DNA of 64,000 nucleotides from Sphingomonas trueperi (GTDB lineage Bacteria; Pseudomonadota; Alphaproteobacteria; Sphingomonadales; Sphingomonadaceae): assembly GCF_011927635.1 (NCBI RefSeq), contig NZ_JAATJB010000011.1, positions 1-64,000 on the forward strand, read 5' to 3'. Position 1 is the first letter of the stretch, and each line of letters opens with the position of its first letter. The notes under the pieces were generated by a model, which saw only the letters and a list, made by a program, of their open reading frames with translations, was not told the DNA's origin and searched no databases. The translations under genes were made by a program, and so were the position numbers. This document shows positions 44,333-52,328 of this stretch, in pieces.

Positions 44333-45057
44333 AGCCAGCGCAGCCCGTAATAGATCGCCGCGCCGACGTGGAGCGCGAGCAGCGCGAAGATGAGACAGCC
44401 CAGCAGGATGTGCAGGAACCGCCACCGCGCGAACAGGGTGTTGGTTGCCTCTTCGGCACGGATCGCGAATTCGGTATCGGCCAGCGCTGCGGCGATCCCC
44501 GTCTTGTCCTGGGGGCGCTGGCCCGCGGACGCATCCCCGGCGACGAACAGATAGCGCTTCCAGCCCGACAGCGGCGGGGCTGCGGTATCGGCCTGCGTCG
44601 GCGCCGCCGGCTCCTCGAGGAAGGCGGCGCGAAGCGAGGCCAGTTCTGACCTGCGTCCGCGCAGCGCCCGACCAAGCTGGGCAAGCAGGTAGCGGCCGAT
44701 GAAGCCGGTGATGACCGTCATCAGCAGGAGGACGGTCAGAAGCAGGCCGACCGGGCTTTCGAGCTTGTGCGCGGCGTGGACCAGACCCAGGATCGGCGCC
44801 AGCACGCCGGCATAGATGTGGATGGCGAGCAGGGTTGGCTTGCTGACGACCCGGGAGAGCGCCTTGTCGACCCAGGCGATGTGCTTGGCCGCGACATAAG
44901 GAAGCGTCAGCAGCATCAGCACGAGCGCTGCGATCCCGATGATCCCGCCGGCCAGGCTACCCGGAAAGCGGGGCGACACATGCACGAGATAGCCGAACGG
45001 GAACAGCAGCAGGAACGCGACCAGCAGGCCCACGGCAATGTCGCTGCGTTCGCGCAT
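44329..45057 (-). CDS. Cytochrome b561-like membrane protein
   Basis: A 242-residue protein with four or five membrane helices. Histidines sit inside helices 3 to 5: LLAIHIYAGVLAPILGLVHAAHKL, RWRFLHILLGCLIFALLALHVGAA. That is the pattern of haem b ligation in b561/NapC-partner cytochromes. Between helices 4 and 5 a cytoplasmic loop of about 75 residues contains LRGRRSELASLRAAF. It lies between the FAD/[2Fe-2S] reductase and the seven-haem cytochrome, joined by one-base (TGATG) and four-base overlaps. It would pass electrons from the cytoplasmic face to the periplasm. The haem assignment is inferred. Confidence 0.8.
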   Translation of the reverse strand: MRERSDIAVGLLVAFLLLFPFGYLVHVSPRFPGSLAGGIIGIAALVLMLLTLPYVAAKHIAWVDKALSRVVSKPTLLAIHIYAGVLAPILGLVHAAHKLESPVGLLLTVLLLMTVITGFIGRYLLAQLGRALRGRRSELASLRAAFLEEPAAPTQADTAAPPLSGWKRYLFVAGDASAGQRPQDKTGIAAALADTEFAIRAEEATNTLFARWRFLHILLGCLIFALLALHVGAAIYYGLRWL

Positions 45058-46967
45058 CAGGCTTCGACCACGAGCGGCGTGCCCGTCCCCTTCGCCTGGC
45101 ACGCGAGCACATAGCCTTGCGCCTTGTCGGCGGGCGCAAGGCCGGATTCGACCTCCATCGTCACTTCGCCCTGCAGCAGCTTGACCACGCAGGCGCCGCA
45201 TGTGCCCGCACGGCATGCATAGGGGATCTCGACGCCCGCGCCCTCGGCCGCCTCCAGCACGGTCTCGTCCGCGGGCAAGGCCGCCGACACCCCCGACACG
45301 GAGAAGGTCACCGTGCTCGGCGCCACCTCGGCGCTCGGGGCCGGCTTATCCGCTGGCGGGGGCGCGGGCTTGACCTCGAGATCCTCGTGGTCGGCCGGCA
45401 GCGAGGCCGGACCGAACGCCTCGGTGTGCAGCTGCGCTTCGGGGACGCCGAGTTCCGCCAGCACGCCGCGCATCGCGCCCATCATCGCCGGCGGGCCGCA
45501 CATATGGATGCGCCGGCTCGCGATCTCCGGCACCGCGGCCAGGATCATCTCGCGCGTGATCGGCCCTTCGGGGCCCATCCAGACGGTGCCGGGCGCGCGC
45601 TGCATCGCGGCGACGACATGGAGGTTGGGAAAACGGCGTTCGAGCCGCTCGAGCTCGTCGCGGAACACGAATTCCTCGGTCGACCGTGCGCCGTAGAAGA
45701 AGAAGATATCACCCTTCCACGCGGTGTCGGTGAGATAGCGCAGCACCGACATCATCGGGGTGATGCCGACCCCGCCCGCGATCAGCACGATGCTCTGGGC
45801 ATCCGTTCCCGTGAAGGTGAAGGCGCCGAACGGTCCGCTGACCTTCAGCAGATCGTCGGCGACGACCTTGTCGTGCAGGTATCGCGAGACCACGCCCTGC
45901 TCCTCGCGCTTGACCGTCAGTTCGACATAGGCCCGCTGGGTCGGCGAAGAGGCGATCGTGTAGGAACGGCGCGCGGTCTTGCCCGCTTCGGGCTCTACCT
46001 CGACCTGCAGGAACTGGCCCGGCAGGAAGTCGAACGGCAGCCGGTCGGCGGTCGGGTCCGCGAGCCGGAAGGTCAGCACGCTCGGCGTCTCTCGCACGAT
46101 CTGGACCACGCGCAGCTGCCCCGCCCAGCTTTTGGGCTTGCGCAGCGACGCCCCAGCGGGTGCGGCCGCATTGCTCGGCGCGAGCCCGGCGCTGTCGGCA
46201 ACGGGTGCAGGCGCGGGCGCAACCCTGGTAGCGGGAGGGGCAGCCTTCGGCTCCGGCTTTGCTGGAACCTTGGCGGTGGCGACACCGCCGGCGATCGCCC
46301 CGATCCGCCGCAGGCGGAAGATCTGCAGCGCGATAAGCGTGGCGCTCACCAGCCCCAGGAACAGCATGAGAAGGAGGTGCGAGGGCGAGATGCCGAACCA
46401 GTGATCGGCATGGCCGGGCGCGGCCTGGTCGATGTCGAGCTGATCGCGCAGCCAGGCAAGCCCGACCTCCCGGGGCGGCTGCAAGCCCCCGATCGCGCCC
46501 TGCGCGGCGGTGCCGGAGCGGAACAGGTCGGTTCCCTCGCGCAGGCGCCGCGCCGCATCGAGCCGGGCCGAGACCGTGGTCGCACGCGCGCCGTCGGCCG
46601 AGGCGGCGTTGATCATCGCCAGACCCGTGCTTACCCGTTCGCCGGCCTGCGCAGCGACCCGCTGCCTTGCCGCTTCGTCAAGCGCGGGAAAGGCGAGCAG
46701 CTGCGAGATGAAGCCGGTCCGGCGCGATTCGTGGCCGTGCTCATTCTCCCCTTCCCCATTGATCATGCGATCCATCATGGGGTTCATCATCTTCGCCATG
46801 TCCGACGACCCCGGCTCTGCCGGTGCGGACATGCCCCCGCCGGCCGGCATGCCTGCGCCATGATGCGCGGCATGATCCTCGCCCTCCTGCGCGCCCGCGC
46901 TCGCGGACAGGCTGAGAGCGATTGCGCAGCCGAGGCTCAAGCGTCGAAGGCTGATCCGCCTGGACAT
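45057..46967 (-). CDS. Membrane-tethered NAD(P)H:FAD:[2Fe-2S] reductase with Met/His-rich periplasmic domain
   Basis: A 636-residue fusion. Order: signal peptide; Met/His-rich exported segment (GEDHAAHHGAGMPAGGGM, MAKMMNPMMDRM, about 30-85); a helical periplasmic part to about 190; one membrane helix (HLLLMLFLGLVSATLIALQIF, about 197-217); a Pro/Ala linker; a ferredoxin-NADP reductase module (FAD motif RRSYTIASSP, NAD(P) motif IAGGVGITPMMSVLRYL); and a plant-type [2Fe-2S] domain with CRAGTCGACVVKL near residue 590 and a fourth Cys near the end. The flavin and iron-sulfur parts would lie in the cytoplasm and feed electrons to the adjacent b-type cytochrome. AAGGGG lies six bases before the chosen ATG. 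Confidence 0.88.
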   Translation of the reverse strand: MSRRISLRRLSLGCAIALSLSASAGAQEGEDHAAHHGAGMPAGGGMSAPAEPGSSDMAKMMNPMMDRMINGEGENEHGHESRRTGFISQLLAFPALDEAARQRVAAQAGERVSTGLAMINAASADGARATTVSARLDAARRLREGTDLFRSGTAAQGAIGGLQPPREVGLAWLRDQLDIDQAAPGHADHWFGISPSHLLLMLFLGLVSATLIALQIFRLRRIGAIAGGVATAKVPAKPEPKAAPPATRVAPAPAPVADSAGLAPSNAAAPAGASLRKPKSWAGQLRVVQIVRETPSVLTFRLADPTADRLPFDFLPGQFLQVEVEPEAGKTARRSYTIASSPTQRAYVELTVKREEQGVVSRYLHDKVVADDLLKVSGPFGAFTFTGTDAQSIVLIAGGVGITPMMSVLRYLTDTAWKGDIFFFYGARSTEEFVFRDELERLERRFPNLHVVAAMQRAPGTVWMGPEGPITREMILAAVPEIASRRIHMCGPPAMMGAMRGVLAELGVPEAQLHTEAFGPASLPADHEDLEVKPAPPPADKPAPSAEVAPSTVTFSVSGVSAALPADETVLEAAEGAGVEIPYACRAGTCGACVVKLLQGEVTMEVESGLAPADKAQGYVLACQAKGTGTPLVVEA

Positions 46968-46990
46968 CCTCATCCCCTTAGTGTGCGAGC

Positions 46991-47311
46991 CTACATATCC
47001 TTCATCGGCATCGCCGCATTGCCCGGCGCGGGATCGGGTGCCGGCGCGGTCTGGTTGCCGGCCCCGGCGCGCATCGCGTCATGGTCCATCGCCTGACGGT
47101 GATGCCGCTCCATCTCGGCCTGGTTGCTCATCGCGTCCATCGGCGCCGCGTCTGCAGCGTTGCCGCTGTCGGTCAGGACCGGGGTGGCGGCGACGCTGTT
47201 CGCCGCGGGCGGCACCGTCTGGTCGGCCTGGCGGTCGCAGCCCGAAAGCGCGAGCGCCAGCAACAGGCTTCCGCCGACAAGTGGAAGGGCTTTCTTCGCA
47301 TGGTCGATCAT
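46991..47311 (-). CDS. Small lipoprotein, Met/His/Asn-rich
   Basis: A 106-residue lipoprotein with the lipobox LALSGC after a hydrophobic signal. The mature part is low-complexity and ends in a region rich in Met, His and Asp (AEMERHHRQAMDHDAMRAG) and MPMKDM. It is probably anchored in the outer or inner membrane and may bind copper. CAAGGAG precedes the ATG. It lies between the MerR-headed first lipoprotein gene and the reductase gene. I do not recognise a family. Confidence 0.7.
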   Translation of the reverse strand: MIDHAKKALPLVGGSLLLALALSGCDRQADQTVPPAANSVAATPVLTDSGNAADAAPMDAMSNQAEMERHHRQAMDHDAMRAGAGNQTAPAPDPAPGNAAMPMKDM

Positions 47312-47370
47312 GGCTTTGCTCCTTGGCTTGAAAACTGTGTCCGGGCGCCATCCCTGGCGTCCGGACCGGC

Positions 47371-47592
47371 TCATTGCGCGCTGCGCAGAATCCGGAGACA
47401 CCGGTCGTGCGAGAGGTTCATCGGGTTGCGCCCCTGCCCCTTCATCTCGCCATGATCATGCGGCGTCTGGAGACCCATATTGCCCTCCATCGCCCGGCAA
47501 CTCTCGACCTGCGCCGAGGTCGGCCGCGTGGTCACACAGGCGCCTAGAAGCAGCGCCGGCGTGAGGACGGCGATCAAACGCATTTTCTTCAT
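47371..47592 (-). CDS. Small lipoprotein following the MerR gene
   Basis: A 73-residue lipoprotein with lipobox LLGACV after a short signal peptide. The mature part contains SCRAMEGNMGLQTPHDHGEMKGQGRNPMNLSHDRCLRIL with two Cys, His and Met residues. The ATG overlaps the merR stop (ATGA). The PHDHGEMKGQGRNPM region resembles small copper-region lipoproteins seen next to such regulators, but no function is known. Confidence 0.7.
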   Translation of the reverse strand: MKKMRLIAVLTPALLLGACVTTRPTSAQVESCRAMEGNMGLQTPHDHGEMKGQGRNPMNLSHDRCLRILRSAQ

Positions 47593-48068
47593 GACAAAAC
47601 CCCTTTCGCTCGTGGTGATCGTTCGTCCTGCGCTGCCTGATGTTTCTTGTTATGCTGCTGGTCTTTCCGCCGCGCCGTCAGGAAGGCGAGGATCGGGCAA
47701 TCGGAGACCGGCACTTCGCCCGGGCATTCGTCGGCGAGCATCCGCAGCATGTCGCGGATATCCGACAGGCGCTCGAGCCGGGCTTCGGCGTCCGCGATCT
47801 TGGCAAGCGTGATATCGAGCACGGCCTGGGCATGCGCGGTGTCCGACGCCCTGAGCGCCAGCAGCTGCCGGGCCTGTTCGAGTGTGAAACCAAGCTCCTG
47901 CGCCGAGCGGATGAAATTGACGCGCTCGAGGTCGGTCGCGTCGTAGAGCCTGTAGCCCGCTGCCGTGCGCGCGGGCTCGCGCAGCAGGCCCATCCGCTCA
48001 TAATAGCGGATCGTATCCCGCCCCACGCCTGCGGCCGCGGCCAGTTCGCCGATCTTGAAATTGCCCAT
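47589..48068 (-). CDS. MerR-family metal-responsive regulator
   Basis: A 159-residue MerR-family protein. The N-terminal winged helix is FKIGELAAAAGVGRDTIRYYERMGLL, followed by RTAAGYRLYDATDLERV, a dimerisation helix and a metal loop with two cysteines nine positions apart (CPGEVPVSDC). A His/Gln/Lys-rich tail (KDQQHNKKHQAAQD) follows. It resembles CueR/CadR-type regulators, and the spacing differs by one residue from the CueR at 20.5 kb. A MerR-type promoter lies directly upstream, with the start codon close to the expected transcription start. It heads the unit that leads into the cytochrome/reductase cluster, which it probably controls. Confidence 0.88.
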   Translation of the reverse strand: MGNFKIGELAAAAGVGRDTIRYYERMGLLREPARTAAGYRLYDATDLERVNFIRSAQELGFTLEQARQLLALRASDTAHAQAVLDITLAKIADAEARLERLSDIRDMLRMLADECPGEVPVSDCPILAFLTARRKDQQHNKKHQAAQDERSPRAKGVLS

Positions 48069-48081
48069 GTCATCCGCTCGA

Positions 48082-48112
48082 TCATGCCGGTAGGACCATG
48101 GTCCAGGGTCAA
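48082..48112 (-). promoter_or_regulatory. MerR-type promoter before the regulator gene
   Basis: On the minus strand TTGACC (48112-48107), then a 19-base spacer with the palindrome GGACCATGGTCC (48104-48093), then GCATGA. The start of the merR gene lies 14 bases downstream, so the mRNA would be almost leaderless. The spacer matches the orphan promoter at 5159-5189 at 17 of 19 positions. Confidence 0.75.
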
Positions 48113-48210
48113 GCGGTTTCGCCTCGATCCCGAACGGTCCGTTGCCGCCGGCAACCCGCTGCCCCGATGCCTCGCATCAGGGCAGCGTGTGCCGCCGGGC
48201 CACCGGCGCG

Positions 48211-48567
48211 TCAGTTCTTGCGAAGCTCGACGATGTCGTGCTTGGCAGGCGTACCGTCGGCGACGGACACATGCGCGAAGTGATCATCGAAGATATGATC
48301 GATCGTCACATGGCCGACGAGCTGGCGGTGATAGGTCGGCGCCACGCCCTTGGGCGGACCCGGATGGGTCACGACGCGATAGACCTCGAGCTTCTGGCCG
48401 ACCTCGGCGCCATCGGCCTTGCCGATGCAGACGACCGTGCCGTTGCTGCCCGTGTCGACGATCGAGCCGCGCATGAACAAGCTGTGCCCGATGCCCTGGG
48501 CCATAGCGGGGACGGCAGCAAGCATCGAAATGCCGGCAAGCCCGACCATGAGAGTTTTTCTGACCAT
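48211..48567 (-). CDS. Small exported protein, paralogue of the 40.1-kb gene
   Basis: A 118-residue protein with a signal peptide (ending AMA-QGIG). The mature part starts GHSLFMRGSIVDTGSNGTVVCIGKADGAEVGQKLEVYRVV and ends with VTIDHIFDDHFAHVSVADGTPAKHDIV. It shares most of these motifs with the 109-residue protein at 40116. It is shorter in none of the core blocks but has an eight-residue insert (HPGPPKGVAP). AAGGAGG lies five bases before the chosen ATG. The ATACGTAG octamer lies about 96 bases upstream. Family unknown. Confidence 0.78.
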   Translation of the reverse strand: MVRKTLMVGLAGISMLAAVPAMAQGIGHSLFMRGSIVDTGSNGTVVCIGKADGAEVGQKLEVYRVVTHPGPPKGVAPTYHRQLVGHVTIDHIFDDHFAHVSVADGTPAKHDIVELRKN

Positions 48568-48662
48568 ATTCACCTCCTTGGATGGTAAGCCACCGCCCGG
48601 ACCTGCCGGGGGGAAGAGCGTCTCTTCAGGCTTGGGACTACGGTCCCGGGTCCAGCCTCGAT

Positions 48663-48670
48663 ATACGTAG
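48663..48670 (+). promoter_or_regulatory. ATAMGTAR-type octamer in the divergent region before the Cus operon
   Basis: ATACGTAG, part of TATACGTAGAGG, lies between the leftward exported-protein gene (about 96 bases from its start) and the rightward Cus operon. It matches the octamers upstream of the N-ATPase, copA, ald and the two small exported genes. A second dyad, TGACGG-N6-CCGTCA, is at 48721-48738 toward the Cus operon. Confidence 0.35.
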
Positions 48671-48809
48671 AGGCCGCAGCCGATCTTCTTCCCCGGGCCA
48701 GATCTTTATTGACGCGGAGTTGACGGAATCAGCCGTCAGCACTTCAAAACCCGCGCGGCGCGAGACTTTGGTTGGCTGCGCCAGCGAAACCCGCTAGATA
48801 TCGAGGCTC

Positions 48810-49172
48810 GTGAAACGCCTGCTCGCCCTTCTGCTCGTCATCGGAGCGCTGTCCGGTCTCTTCGGAGCCCAGATGGCGGCCGCGCACAGCGTGCCGCAGG
48901 CGGCAGGCGCGCCGCTGGCCAAGGGCATGGATGCAGACTGCATGGCAATGATGGCCAAGCAGCAGCCTGCGCCCAGCGAAAAGCCCTGCAAGGGCCTGAC
49001 GCTCGATTGCATCGCCGCGATGGGGTGCGTGATCCCGCTGGTCGCAGCGGACCTGGCAGGCGGCGTTGCGCCTGCGCGTCTCTACGACGCGCCCAGCTTC
49101 TGGACGACCGATACGATATTGACCGGCAAGGCGGTTGTGCCCGAGCCGGATCCTCCCACCAGCCTTGCCTGA
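48810..49172 (+). CDS. Small exported Cys/Met-containing protein
   Basis: A 120-residue protein with a signal peptide (RLLALLLVIGALSGLFGAQMAAA) and a mature region with DADCMAMMAKQQPAPSEKPCKGLTLDCIAAMGCV, containing four cysteines and several methionines. A GTG start at 48810 is preceded by GAGG. It is the first gene of the rightward Cus operon. A role in periplasmic copper handling is inferred; I know no named family. Confidence 0.65.
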   Translation: MKRLLALLLVIGALSGLFGAQMAAAHSVPQAAGAPLAKGMDADCMAMMAKQQPAPSEKPCKGLTLDCIAAMGCVIPLVAADLAGGVAPARLYDAPSFWTTDTILTGKAVVPEPDPPTSLA

Positions 49173-49248
49173 TTGAACGAGCACGGGCTGCGCGCATCGA
49201 TCGATGCGCGCAGCCCGGTTTCCTTCTTTTCAGTCAAAGGTTTTCGTG

Positions 49249-49506
49249 ATGATCAAACTGCTTCCGGCCGCCCTTGTGGCGGCCCTCAGTCTCGCCGCGC
49301 CTGCGCTTGCAACCGACGCGAGCCGCACGCCGCAAGGCCATTGGGAATGGCGGTCGGCGCCGCAATATGGTCCGCGGGCGACTGGCCCTGCGCGTGTCCG
49401 CATATGGGTGCCCGACAGCCGGGACATGGCCAGCTGCGATTGCGCGATGATGCAGGCAAGCGCCGCCGACTGCATGCGCGGCGCAGTCAGGTCGGACAAG
49501 GGCTAA
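49249..49506 (+). CDS. Small exported protein of the Cus operon
   Basis: An 85-residue protein with a signal peptide (KLLPAALVAALSLAAPALA) and a mature region containing GHWEWRSAPQYGPRA and a Cys-x-Cys pair in DMASCDCAMMQ. AAAGG precedes the ATG at 49249. It lies between the first gene and the outer-membrane channel gene. No known function. Confidence 0.6.
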   Translation: MIKLLPAALVAALSLAAPALATDASRTPQGHWEWRSAPQYGPRATGPARVRIWVPDSRDMASCDCAMMQASAADCMRGAVRSDKG

Positions 49507-49569
49507 ACCCGCTCCGGAGCGGCGCGTCACATCTTGGCGCGCCGCCTCTGTCATGAGGGGATGATATCC

Positions 49570-50832
49570 ATGATCATGATGCCGAGGCGCGCTGTGCGAC
49601 GCCTGTTGCTCTCTATCGGTGCGACGCTTGCGAGCGCCTGGGCCGTGCCGGTGTCGGCCGGCCCGCTCACCTACGAGCAGGCAGTGAGGCTCGCTGCCGC
49701 CAACGCGCCAAGCCTCAAGGCGCGCGCGGCGGCGACAGCCGGCGCCCGCTCTTCGGCGGTCGCGGCCGATCGCCTGCCCGATCCGACGCTCGACCTGGGC
49801 CTGCAGAACTTCCCGGTGAGCGGCCCCAATGCCGGCAGCTTCACGCGCGACGATTTCACTATGGCGACGATCGGGTTCAGCCAGACCTTCCCCAATCTCG
49901 CCAAGCGCCATGCACGCGCCGCGCGCGCCGCGGCCGATATCGGTATCGCCGAGGCGGGCGAGCTGGTCGAAGGCCGCAACGTGCGGCTCGAGACCGCCCT
50001 CGCCTGGGTCGATCTCTATTATGGAGAACGCCGGCTCCGGCAGCTCGACCTGCTCGATGCCAGCCTCGACGACCTGCAGAAGACCGTGACCGCACGCCTG
50101 GCGTCGGGCAGCGCGCGCCCGAGCCAGGCGCTCGAGCCCGACCAGCTCCGCGCCGCCATCGCCGATCGCCGCGCCGAGATGGCTGCGGTGGTGGCGCAGG
50201 CGCGGGCCCGGCTCGCGCGCTATACCGGCGACCCCGACCCGCAGGCGACGGGCGACCCGCCGATACTCGATGTCGATCCGATCCGGCTGCGGGCCGGGAT
50301 CGATGCGCTTCCCGCCGTGCGCGCGCAGGACGCGCGGATCGCAGTCGCCGAAGCGGACGTGCGCCTCGCGCGCGCCGACAAGCGCTCCGACTGGAAGGTC
50401 GGCGTCACCTATGGCCGGCGCGATCCCATGTACGGCGACATGGCCTCGGTCGGCGTGTCGATCGACCTGCCAATGTTCGCCGGCAAGCGCCAGAATCCCA
50501 GGATCGCTGCCAGCGAGAGCCTTGTGCAAGGGGGTCGGTTCGACCGCGAGGCGATCCGCCGCGAGCTGGTGGCGCAACTCGACGCCGATCTCGCAGACCA
50601 TGCCATGCATCTCTCCCGGTTGCGCAATGCCCGCGAGACGCTGGTGCCCCTCGCCAGGCGCCGCGCCGAACTCGACCGCGACAGCTATGCCGCGGGCAAG
50701 CTCGACCTGGGAACCGCGCTGCTCTCGACCCTGGCGCTCGCCGAGGCCGAGGTCGAAACGCTCAACCGCGAGGCCGATGTCGCGCGCGACGCGGTCCGTA
50801 TCAACATCACTTATGGGGAGGAGCGGCCATGA
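49570..50832 (+). CDS. cusC: Outer-membrane efflux channel (CusC/TolC family)
   Basis: A 420-residue TolC-like protein. A signal peptide (LLLSIGATLASAWAVPVSA) is followed by two repeated coiled-coil/beta units typical of outer-membrane efflux proteins: GPLTYEQAVRLAAANAPSLKAR ... LETALAWVDLYYGERRLRQLDLLDASL and the C-terminal copy with RELVAQLDADLADHAMHLSRL. It forms the outer channel of the RND export pump. GAGGGG lies nine bases before the chosen ATG; an ATG at 49561 is possible. It overlaps the next gene by four bases (ATGA). Confidence 0.85.
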   Translation: MIMMPRRAVRRLLLSIGATLASAWAVPVSAGPLTYEQAVRLAAANAPSLKARAAATAGARSSAVAADRLPDPTLDLGLQNFPVSGPNAGSFTRDDFTMATIGFSQTFPNLAKRHARAARAAADIGIAEAGELVEGRNVRLETALAWVDLYYGERRLRQLDLLDASLDDLQKTVTARLASGSARPSQALEPDQLRAAIADRRAEMAAVVAQARARLARYTGDPDPQATGDPPILDVDPIRLRAGIDALPAVRAQDARIAVAEADVRLARADKRSDWKVGVTYGRRDPMYGDMASVGVSIDLPMFAGKRQNPRIAASESLVQGGRFDREAIRRELVAQLDADLADHAMHLSRLRNARETLVPLARRRAELDRDSYAAGKLDLGTALLSTLALAEAEVETLNREADVARDAVRINITYGEERP

Positions 50833-52328
50833 CGCTCAAGTCGGACACAGTGCGCTGGGGCGCATCGATCCTTGTCGTCGCGCTGGCCGCCGGTGGCGCG
50901 GGCTATTGGGCGGGCCACAGGTCGCCGCAACCGCAGGCCGCCGCGTCCGGCGAGGCGGGCACAGGCTCGGGCAAGGTGCTCTACTGGTACGACCCGATGT
51001 TTCCCAACCAGAAGTTCGACAAGCCCGGCAAGTCGCCGTTCATGGATATGCAGCTTGTGCCCAGATATGCCGACGGCGAAAGTGCCGGCGCGGCGCCCGG
51101 GGTGACGGTCGATCCCTCCGCGCGCCAGAGCCTCGGCCTGCGCGTGGCCGAGGCCCGCATGGGCAGCCTTGCGAGCACGCTGGAAGTCACCGGCACGATC
51201 GACTTCAACCAGCGCGACGTCGCCGTCATCCAGGCGCGTTCGGGCGGGTTCGTGAGCCGCGTCTATGCGCGAGCGCCCGGGGACGTGGTCCGCGCCGGCG
51301 CGCCGATCGCGGACCTGCTCCTGCCCGAATGGGGCGGCGCGCAGACCGAATATCTGAGCGTCAGGCGGCTCGGCAAGCCCGACCTCACCGCGGCCGCGCG
51401 CCAGCGACTGCGGCTGATGGGCATGTCCGACGGCCTCATCGCCAGCGTCGAGCGGAGCGGACGCCCGAACGGCGTGGTGACGATCACGACGCCGATCTCG
51501 GGCACGATCCAGACGCTCGACGCCCGTGCCGGCGTGACGCTCGCCATGGGCCAGACGCTCGCCCAGGTAAGCGGGCTCGGCACCGTCTGGCTCAATGCCG
51601 CGGTGCCCGAAGCGCGCGCGGGCGATGTCCGGGTCGGCCAGAATGCCAGCACCACGCTGGCGGGCTTCCCCGGCGAGCGCTTCGCCGGCCGGGTGATCGC
51701 GATCCTGCCGACCACGCAGGCCGACAGCCGCACGCTCACCGTGCGGATCGAGCTGCCCAACCGGGACGGCCGGTTGCGGCCGGGCATGTTCGCCAGCGTC
51801 GCGCTTGGCGGCGATGCCAAGCCGGCGCTGCTGGTGCCGAGCGAAGCGGTGATCCGCACGGGCAGGCGCACGCTCGTCATGCTGGCCGCAGGCGACGGGC
51901 GCTATCATCCCGCCGAGGTCCGCATCGGCCGCGAGGCAGGCGGCGAGACCGAGATCCTTGCCGGCCTGTCGCCCGGCGAGAACGTCGTCGTCTCGGGGCA
52001 GTTCCTGATCGATTCCGAGGCGAGCCTGTCGGGAATCGAGGCGCGGCCGATCGGCGGCGGTGCGGCATCGGCGACCATCGCCGCGCCGGCGTCGAAAGCC
52101 ACGCTGTACGAGACGACGGGCAAGATCGAGCGGATCACGGCCAATTCGGTGACGCTCAGCCACGAGCCCGTTCCCGCGCTCGACTGGCCGGCGATGACGA
52201 TGACCTTCGCGCTCGCCAATCCGGGCATCGCGCGCGGCTTCAAGGCGGGTGACCGGGTCCGGTTCGGGTTCGACCGGCCCCCGGCGGGACCGACGCTGCG
52301 GCATATGGCGAAGGTGGCGGGCCAGTGA
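50829..52328 (+). CDS. cusB: RND adaptor protein CusB with fused CusF domain
   Basis: A 499-residue periplasmic adaptor. It starts with a membrane anchor ([18 protein letters not shown]). A short heavy-metal-binding domain follows, with [27 protein letters not shown] (about residues 50-80), then the barrel-sandwich and hairpin regions. Unusually the C-terminus (about 425-499) is a CusF-like domain with [20 protein letters not shown], carrying the Cu/Ag ligands His, Trp and the Met pair. The fused metallochaperone could pass Cu(I) to the pump directly. A separate CusF gene follows CusA. It overlaps both neighbours. Confidence 0.92.
   Translation: MTLKSDTVRWGASILVVALAAGGAGYWAGHRSPQPQAAASGEAGTGSGKVLYWYDPMFPNQKFDKPGKSPFMDMQLVPRYADGESAGAAPGVTVDPSARQSLGLRVAEARMGSLASTLEVTGTIDFNQRDVAVIQARSGGFVSRVYARAPGDVVRAGAPIADLLLPEWGGAQTEYLSVRRLGKPDLTAAARQRLRLMGMSDGLIASVERSGRPNGVVTITTPISGTIQTLDARAGVTLAMGQTLAQVSGLGTVWLNAAVPEARAGDVRVGQNASTTLAGFPGERFAGRVIAILPTTQADSRTLTVRIELPNRDGRLRPGMFASVALGGDAKPALLVPSEAVIRTGRRTLVMLAAGDGRYHPAEVRIGREAGGETEILAGLSPGENVVVSGQFLIDSEASLSGIEARPIGGGAASATIAAPASKATLYETTGKIERITANSVTLSHEPVPALDWPAMTMTFALANPGIARGFKAGDRVRFGFDRPPAGPTLRHMAKVAGQ

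Noticed and set aside
45117..47096. A 659-codon open frame opposite the reductase/cytochrome genes
   Set aside because: The composition is low-complexity His/Arg/Ala with no motif, and the minus-strand genes have clear cofactor sites and ribosome-binding sites.
48720..48750. A third or fourth MerR promoter before the Cus operon
   Set aside because: TTGACG and the TGACGG-N6-CCGTCA dyad are present, but no -10 element lies at the 19-20 base spacing.
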